Assembly (NCBI GenBank): GCA_039920865.1 | Contig: JBDSCZ010000181.1 | Location: forward strand, 1 to 19,553 | Source of the DNA: AVCC01 sp039920865 | Lineage (GTDB): Bacteria > Pseudomonadota > Gammaproteobacteria > Burkholderiales > Burkholderiaceae_D | Direction: 5' to 3' | DNA: 19,553 nt | Part shown: positions 15,870 to 19,553 of the stretch, piece after piece | How the letters are laid out: each line of letters opens with the position of its first letter | Numbering within the stretch: the stretch's first letter is position 1 | Notes under the pieces: generated by a model | Seen by the model: only the letters and a program-made list of their open reading frames with translations | Database searches by the model: none | Told to the model about the DNA's origin: nothing | Program-made: the position numbers and the translations under genes

Positions 15870-18431
15870 ATGAAAAAACCTGCGAAATTCCAGATTCCGA
15901 GCGAAGAAAAAGTTAGATCCACTGCGGAGAAATCGGCGGCGACAAAGCCTGTCGATCAACTGTCCGTGGCTTCTCGTCCGGTCGGCAATCCAGCGACTGG
16001 AAAAACGGCTTCAGCCGTCACTAAATCACCTGCCCGAACGCATGCTGGAAGTGCTGCCAAATCAAAAGAATCGAAGGCGGTGGTGAAAGAGATGTCTGGT
16101 GCTGCTGCCCAGTTAAGTATCAAACCTGTGTCTAAAAAAGTTGCAAAGTCGACACCTGCGCAATTGAAAGCTCCCGTGACAACCAAGAAAACTGAATCGA
16201 AAACTGTTATCAAACCGATCAAAGCCGAGCTCAAGCCCGAATCCGTGGCGCTCAAGCAGGATGTCAAAAACGTCGTCGGCCCAATTGTAAAGTCGACCAC
16301 AGATGCGGCAACGCTAGCAGCGATCGATACCTCAGGTTATATTCTTCCAACCATCAAGGTGCCGGGGCGTCGTGGCCGCAAGCCAAAAGAATTTCAGCCC
16401 GAAAATGATGAGGTTGCGGCACTGAATGCGGTCGAGCGTACCGAGATGAAGGCAGCCGACAAGGCAAAAGCAAAGGATCGCAAGGCAAAAGAAAAGGCAC
16501 TCTTGAAAGATGCCTTTTCTTCGGATACAGAAGCTTCAGAGGTTGAGCTTGAGGCGCGTCGCGAAAAACTGAAAATCCTGATCAAGCTAGGTAAGGAGCG
16601 TGGTTTTCTGACGTACGCGGAGATCAACGATCACTTGCCGGAAAATATCATTGATCCTGAGGCAATTGAGGGCATTATCGGTACCTTCAACGATATGGGT
16701 ATTGCCATTTATGATCAGGCGCCCGACGCTGAAACTCTGTTGTTATCCGATAATGTTGCCACCGTTGCCAGCGATGATGAGGCGGAAGCCGCCGCTGAAG
16801 CGGCGCTATCGACCGTCGATTCCGACTTCGGTCGAACCACCGATCCGGTTCGGATGTACATGCGTGAAATGGGTTCGGTCGAGTTACTCACGCGCGAAGG
16901 CGAGATCGAGATCGCGAAACGAATTGAAGACGGTTTGAAAGACATGATTCAAGCTATTTCAGCTTGTCCGATGACTATTGCTGAAATCCTGACGGCAGCA
17001 GAAAAAATCTCCAATGATGAAATCAAGATTGACGAAATTGTCGATGGTTTGGTGAATTTGACTGAAGGCGAGCCTGCGGCGCAATCGGCGGCAGCCCCTG
17101 CTTCGGATGATGAAGAAGATGACGATTCGGATGAGGATGATGCGGGCGAAGAGGGGGAGGAAGAAGGCGATCCCAGCGGTAATGGCGGCGCCGCCGGCTT
17201 CTCTGCAGCGCAACTAGAGCAACTGAAGCGGGATGCCCTGGATAAGTTCGCTGTCATATCGAGCCAGTTCGACCAGATGCGGAAGTCGTATGAGAAGGAC
17301 GGCTACAATTCGAAGCCTTACGTCAAGGCGCAGGAAATGATCTCCCAAGAGTTGCTGGGGATACGTTTTACAGCCAAAGTGGTTGAAAAACTATGTGATA
17401 CCCTGCGCGGCCAGGTCGATGAAGTGCGTCATATCGAAAAGCAAATATTGAATGTGGCGGTAAACCGATGTGGCATGCCGCGTTCGCATTTCATTAAAGT
17501 GTTTCCTGGCAATGAAGTTAATCTTTCTTGGGTCGAAGGCGAAGTAGATGCCGGGCATGCATACAGTGCCATCCTGGGACGAAATGTGCCGACCATCCAG
17601 GAGTTACAAAAGAAACTAATCGATTTGCAAACGCGCGTCGTTTTGCCTTTGCCTGATCTGCGCAACATAAACAAGAAACTGGCGGCTGGCGAGATGAAGG
17701 CGCGCCGGGCCAAGCGTGAAATGACCGAAGCCAACTTGCGTCTGGTGATTTCGATTGCAAAAAAATACACCAATCGCGGCCTGCAATTTCTGGATTTGAT
17801 CCAGGAAGGCAATATCGGCTTGATGAAAGCAGTAGACAAGTTTGAATACCGACGTGGCTACAAGTTCTCGACCTATGCAACATGGTGGATACGTCAGGCG
17901 ATTACGCGCTCCATCGCCGACCAGGCGCGCACGATCCGAATTCCGGTACACATGATCGAAACGATCAATAAGATGAACCGGATTTCGCGCCAGATTTTGC
18001 AGGAAACAGGTGCCGAGCCTGATCCGGCGACACTGGCGCTCAAGATGGAGATGCCGGAAGATAAAATCCGCAAGATCATGAAGATCGCCAAAGAGCCGAT
18101 TTCTATGGAAACGCCGATTGGTGATGATGATGACTCCCATTTGGGCGACTTTATCGAGGATGGTAATACACTGGCGCCTGCAGATGCCGCTTTGCATGCA
18201 TCGATGCGCAATGTGGTCAAGGATGTGCTGGATTCCCTGACACCTCGTGAAGCCAAAGTATTGCGTATGCGTTTTGGGGTTGAAATGTCTACAGACCATA
18301 CCCTGGAAGAGGTTGGCAAGCAGTTTGACGTAACGCGTGAGCGGATTCGCCAGATAGAAGCCAAGGCATTGCGTAAATTACGTCATCCATCCCGTTCGGA
18401 TAAGCTAAAGAGCTTCCTCGAAGGTAATTAA
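15870..18431 (+). CDS. rpoD: RNA polymerase primary sigma factor (sigma-70) with long N-terminal extension
   Basis: 853 residues against ~613 in E. coli. Residues 1-~228 are a Lys/Ala/Ser/Pro-rich, probably disordered extension with an AT-hook-like GRRGRKPKE (166-174). Region 1.1 begins near EKLKILIKLGKERGFLTYAE (232-251). Region 1.2 includes DPVRMYMREMGSVELLTREG. An acidic non-conserved stretch (DDEEDDDSDEDD) lies at ~413-434. Region 2 (ANLRLVISIAKKYTNRGLQF, FSTYATWWIRQAITRSIADQ) starts near 620. Region 3 follows, and region 4 with its helix-turn-helix (TLEEVGKQFDVTRERIRQIE) lies near 811-830, ending RSDKLKSFLEGN. ATG 15870 has GGTGAG five bases upstream; a TTG at 15858 is the only near alternative. 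A long N-terminus is usual for primary sigma factors in this family of bacteria (recalled). Confidence 0.97.
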   Translation: MKKPAKFQIPSEEKVRSTAEKSAATKPVDQLSVASRPVGNPATGKTASAVTKSPARTHAGSAAKSKESKAVVKEMSGAAAQLSIKPVSKKVAKSTPAQLKAPVTTKKTESKTVIKPIKAELKPESVALKQDVKNVVGPIVKSTTDAATLAAIDTSGYILPTIKVPGRRGRKPKEFQPENDEVAALNAVERTEMKAADKAKAKDRKAKEKALLKDAFSSDTEASEVELEARREKLKILIKLGKERGFLTYAEINDHLPENIIDPEAIEGIIGTFNDMGIAIYDQAPDAETLLLSDNVATVASDDEAEAAAEAALSTVDSDFGRTTDPVRMYMREMGSVELLTREGEIEIAKRIEDGLKDMIQAISACPMTIAEILTAAEKISNDEIKIDEIVDGLVNLTEGEPAAQSAAAPASDDEEDDDSDEDDAGEEGEEEGDPSGNGGAAGFSAAQLEQLKRDALDKFAVISSQFDQMRKSYEKDGYNSKPYVKAQEMISQELLGIRFTAKVVEKLCDTLRGQVDEVRHIEKQILNVAVNRCGMPRSHFIKVFPGNEVNLSWVEGEVDAGHAYSAILGRNVPTIQELQKKLIDLQTRVVLPLPDLRNINKKLAAGEMKARRAKREMTEANLRLVISIAKKYTNRGLQFLDLIQEGNIGLMKAVDKFEYRRGYKFSTYATWWIRQAITRSIADQARTIRIPVHMIETINKMNRISRQILQETGAEPDPATLALKMEMPEDKIRKIMKIAKEPISMETPIGDDDDSHLGDFIEDGNTLAPADAALHASMRNVVKDVLDSLTPREAKVLRMRFGVEMSTDHTLEEVGKQFDVTRERIRQIEAKALRKLRHPSRSDKLKSFLEGN

Positions 18432-18444
18432 ATAGTTTAAAATT

Positions 18445-18491
18445 GGCGAGGCGTTTTTTTACCTCGCCCTGAATCTCCCTATCAGGGAGAT
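18445..18491 (+). other. two hairpins between rpoD and the tRNA gene
   Basis: GGCGAGG/CCTCGCC (18445-18451 with 18462-18468) has a T-rich ten-base loop. ATCTCCCT-ATC-AGGGAGAT (18473-18491) is a perfect 8-bp stem with a three-base loop. Neither is followed by a T-run, so neither is a standard terminator. They may stabilise the rpoD 3' end or mark processing between rpoD and the tRNA. An operator role for the second palindrome cannot be excluded. Confidence 0.5.
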
Positions 18492-18525
18492 AAACTCCAG
18501 CAGGACAACCTGCGCGAAAGATAAT

Positions 18526-18603
<78 letters not shown>

Positions 18604-18638
18604 TATATTCTGTAAAATATTCACATAATCAATGTGTT

Positions 18639-18680
18639 ATTACTATTCATCACTAGTGATAATCAGTAACGAATAGTAAT
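18639..18680. repeat. inverted repeat around a perfect 12-bp palindrome, just after the tRNA
   Basis: ATTACTATTC (18639-18648) mirrors GAATAGTAAT (18671-18680) without mismatch. ATCACTAGTGAT (18649-18660), a perfect palindrome, sits between them, followed by a ten-base spacer. AT-rich. It could be a protein-binding site, a recombination relic or a cruciform; no function can be assigned. Confidence 0.5.
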
Positions 18681-18713
18681 TAAGCCTGTTATTCAGTGTC
18701 CCAGCATTGCCCC

Positions 18714-18742
18714 AAAACCTCCCTAACCACGGGAGGTTTTTT
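18714..18742 (+). terminator. intrinsic terminator after the tRNA gene
   Basis: AAAACCTCCC (18714-18723), seven-base loop, GGGAGGTTTT (18731-18740), then TT. A strong stem with A-tract and T-tract on either side, so it can work in both directions. It probably ends the rpoD-tRNA transcript and would block reading from the relic region on the other strand. Confidence 0.85.
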
Positions 18743-18743
18743 A

Positions 18744-18990
18744 TTGGGGGGTACATATAATCTGTTGTTAGAATGAGACAAGCGGAAAGTATTTTGCTAT
18801 CGATGCAAAAAAACACAAAGTATTCAATCACAGTATCCTGCTTCATACGCGACGAACTGCCGCTTTGCTTTGAAGTATCCAAGCTGCAGGGTCAAATGCA
18901 CGGCGACTGATACGGTATGAATTGCTGCCACCGCTTCGCGTTCGGCTGCACGCAAATCGGAATAAAGGTGGTGATCATCTATCGGCGCGA
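18744..18990 (-). pseudogene. decayed fragment resembling the N-terminal part of a Tn3-family transposase
   Basis: In one minus-strand frame the sequence reads LYSDLRAAEREA...VHLTLQLGYFKAKRQFVAYEA before a stop at 18826-18824. LQLGYFKAKxxF is a motif I associate with the N-terminal DUF4158 region of Tn3-type transposases. A neighbouring frame continues KQDTVIEYFV, which fits the next conserved block (D..YI..YF), so a frameshift is likely. Another stop lies just upstream. No start, no catalytic DDE part and no terminal repeats were found. The motif assignment is from memory and moderate in certainty. Confidence 0.45.
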
Positions 18991-19053
18991 ATTATCTTTT
19001 TTAGCCGTCTGCGTGTCTCAAAAATCATCTCGTCATGGTTAAGAGGGTGCTTG

Positions 19054-19293
19054 TCAGCGTGGTTTGTGCAATCGATGAGGGGTGTCCTCTACAATAATCC
19101 GGATTGGTGCAGTAGCGATTGGTTGTGCTCGTTCGGCGTTCTTCATCTGGTTGACAATAACCAACTCCACCGTGACATGAGATTCTGGCGGATGCCAGCA
19201 GTCGATGTCGGTCACCATGGCCAGCGCGGCACAGGCGAATTGCGCTTCTCTAGCCAGTTTTGCTTCCGGCATTGACACTTGTTGCATGGTCAC
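19054..19293 (-). pseudogene. C-terminal remnant of 5'-methylthioadenosine phosphorylase gene
   Basis: The minus strand reads MPEAKLAREAQFACAALAMV, then TDIDCWHPPESHVTVELVIV and MKNAERAQ. This closely follows the conserved end of MTA/MTI phosphorylases (NMPEAKLAREAE...AMVTDxDCWH...VTVxxVxxxxxxNAExA). Homology begins only at the MPEA block (base 19272). The preceding residues (TMQQVS) depart from the expected GMTN, and the N-terminal two thirds of the ~290-residue enzyme, including the phosphate- and purine-binding sites, are missing. The end is also divergent (stop at 19056-19054). The fragment cannot be an active phosphorylase. It suggests a deletion or rearrangement junction near 19272. Confidence 0.78.
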
Positions 19294-19304
19294 CGGAGAA
19301 CGCC

Positions 19305-19344
19305 AAATTCTTACAAGAATTTATGTGCTCAAGTGTAAGAATTT
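19305..19344. promoter_or_regulatory. operator-like cluster of AAGAATT half-sites upstream of the last gene
   Basis: AATTCTT-AC-AAGAATT (19306-19321) is a perfect dyad. A third half-site lies in TGTAAGAATTT (19334-19344), which is also an 11-bp perfect inverted match to AAATTCTTACA (19305-19315). Three half-sites in 40 bases, about 50 bases before the ATG at 19396, look like a repressor or activator site, or a hairpin in the leader. No family was recognised. Confidence 0.45.
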
Positions 19345-19395
19345 GAGCCCTGGTACCGACTGAGCTTACATCTACCATTTTACTGAAGGCAAAAC

Positions 19396-19553
19396 ATGAC
19401 CAAGACCGTTCTGCTGGCCCGCCCGCATCCCTTCATCGTGGCCGAAATGAAGCCGTTTCTTGAACACAGCGGATACGTCGTTGCCAAGTTGGAAAACCTG
19501 GCCGACTTGGCAACACAGGCCAGAGGCAGCTCCGGTGTGGTGATTTCGCTTGC
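19396..19553 (+). CDS. unidentified protein, N-terminal part (3' end outside window)
   Basis: 52 codons are visible, beginning MTKTVLLARPHPFIVAEMKP and continuing FLEHSGYVVAKLENLADLAT. GAAGG lies eight bases before the ATG, a reasonable ribosome-binding site. The pattern of a short hydrophobic strand, a helix, then a second strand (GYVVAKL) and a third (GVVISL) resembles the start of a Rossmann-like or response-regulator-like alpha/beta fold. The acidic pair expected after the first strand of a true receiver domain is not present, so I do not name it. Codon usage is like the neighbouring core genes, unlike the decayed region just upstream. The repeat cluster at 19305-19344 may control it. Confidence 0.75.
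   Translation, partial: MTKTVLLARPHPFIVAEMKPFLEHSGYVVAKLENLADLATQARGSSGVVISL

Noticed and set aside
18643..18882. 79-codon minus-strand frame after the tRNA
   Set aside because: It runs through the terminator at 18714-18742 and the palindrome at 18649-18660. Only its internal part (KQDTVIEYF) makes sense, as a frameshifted piece of the transposase relic.

Overview
The window reads as a betaproteobacterial chromosome, most like Oxalobacteraceae (Herminiimonas/Janthinobacterium relatives). The reasons are the protein character, the order rpsU-yqeY-dnaG-rpoD, a very long Lys/Ala-rich N-terminus on RpoD, and moderately high GC in genes with AT-rich gaps. No database search was possible; family names come from motifs and recalled family knowledge.

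Layout. (1) 1-893: 3' end of a chemoreceptor gene, cut by the window edge. (2) 894-1332: no gene, but a dense set of nested inverted repeats that looks like a non-autonomous repeat element. (3) 1333-10597: nitrate assimilation. On the minus strand lie an NNP-family nitrate transporter and, beyond an intrinsic terminator, a fused PP2C phosphatase/Ser-Thr kinase. On the plus strand lie nirB, nirD and a NasA-type molybdenum nitrate reductase. The 366-base gap between the divergent arms holds two facing sigma-54 promoters (4416-4430 minus, 4699-4713 plus) with NtrC-like dyads between them, so both arms look nitrogen-controlled. Nitrate enters through the transporter, is reduced to nitrite by the molybdoenzyme, and then to ammonium by siroheme NirB with NirD. 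(4) 10623-12861: a YbiB/TrpD2-like protein and a BaiN/YhiN-type flavoprotein, probably read through from the nas genes. (5) 12930-18603: the macromolecular synthesis cluster rpsU, terminator/attenuator, yqeY, dnaG, rpoD, then a CAT-anticodon tRNA with tRNA-Ile2 features. (6) 18604-19395: a gene-poor relic zone behind the tRNA, with a terminator, an inverted repeat around a 12-bp palindrome, a probable decayed Tn3-like transposase and the severed C-terminus of an MTA phosphorylase gene. (7) 19396-end: start of an unidentified gene behind a cluster of AAGAATT half-sites.

No CRISPR array, rRNA gene or intact mobile element is visible. The core is mostly familiar biology. The most distinctive points are the kinase/phosphatase fused in one chain beside the nitrate transporter, the double sigma-54 control region, a REP-like palindrome inside the nitrate reductase reading frame, the nested repeat at 934-1281, and the relics behind the tRNA.
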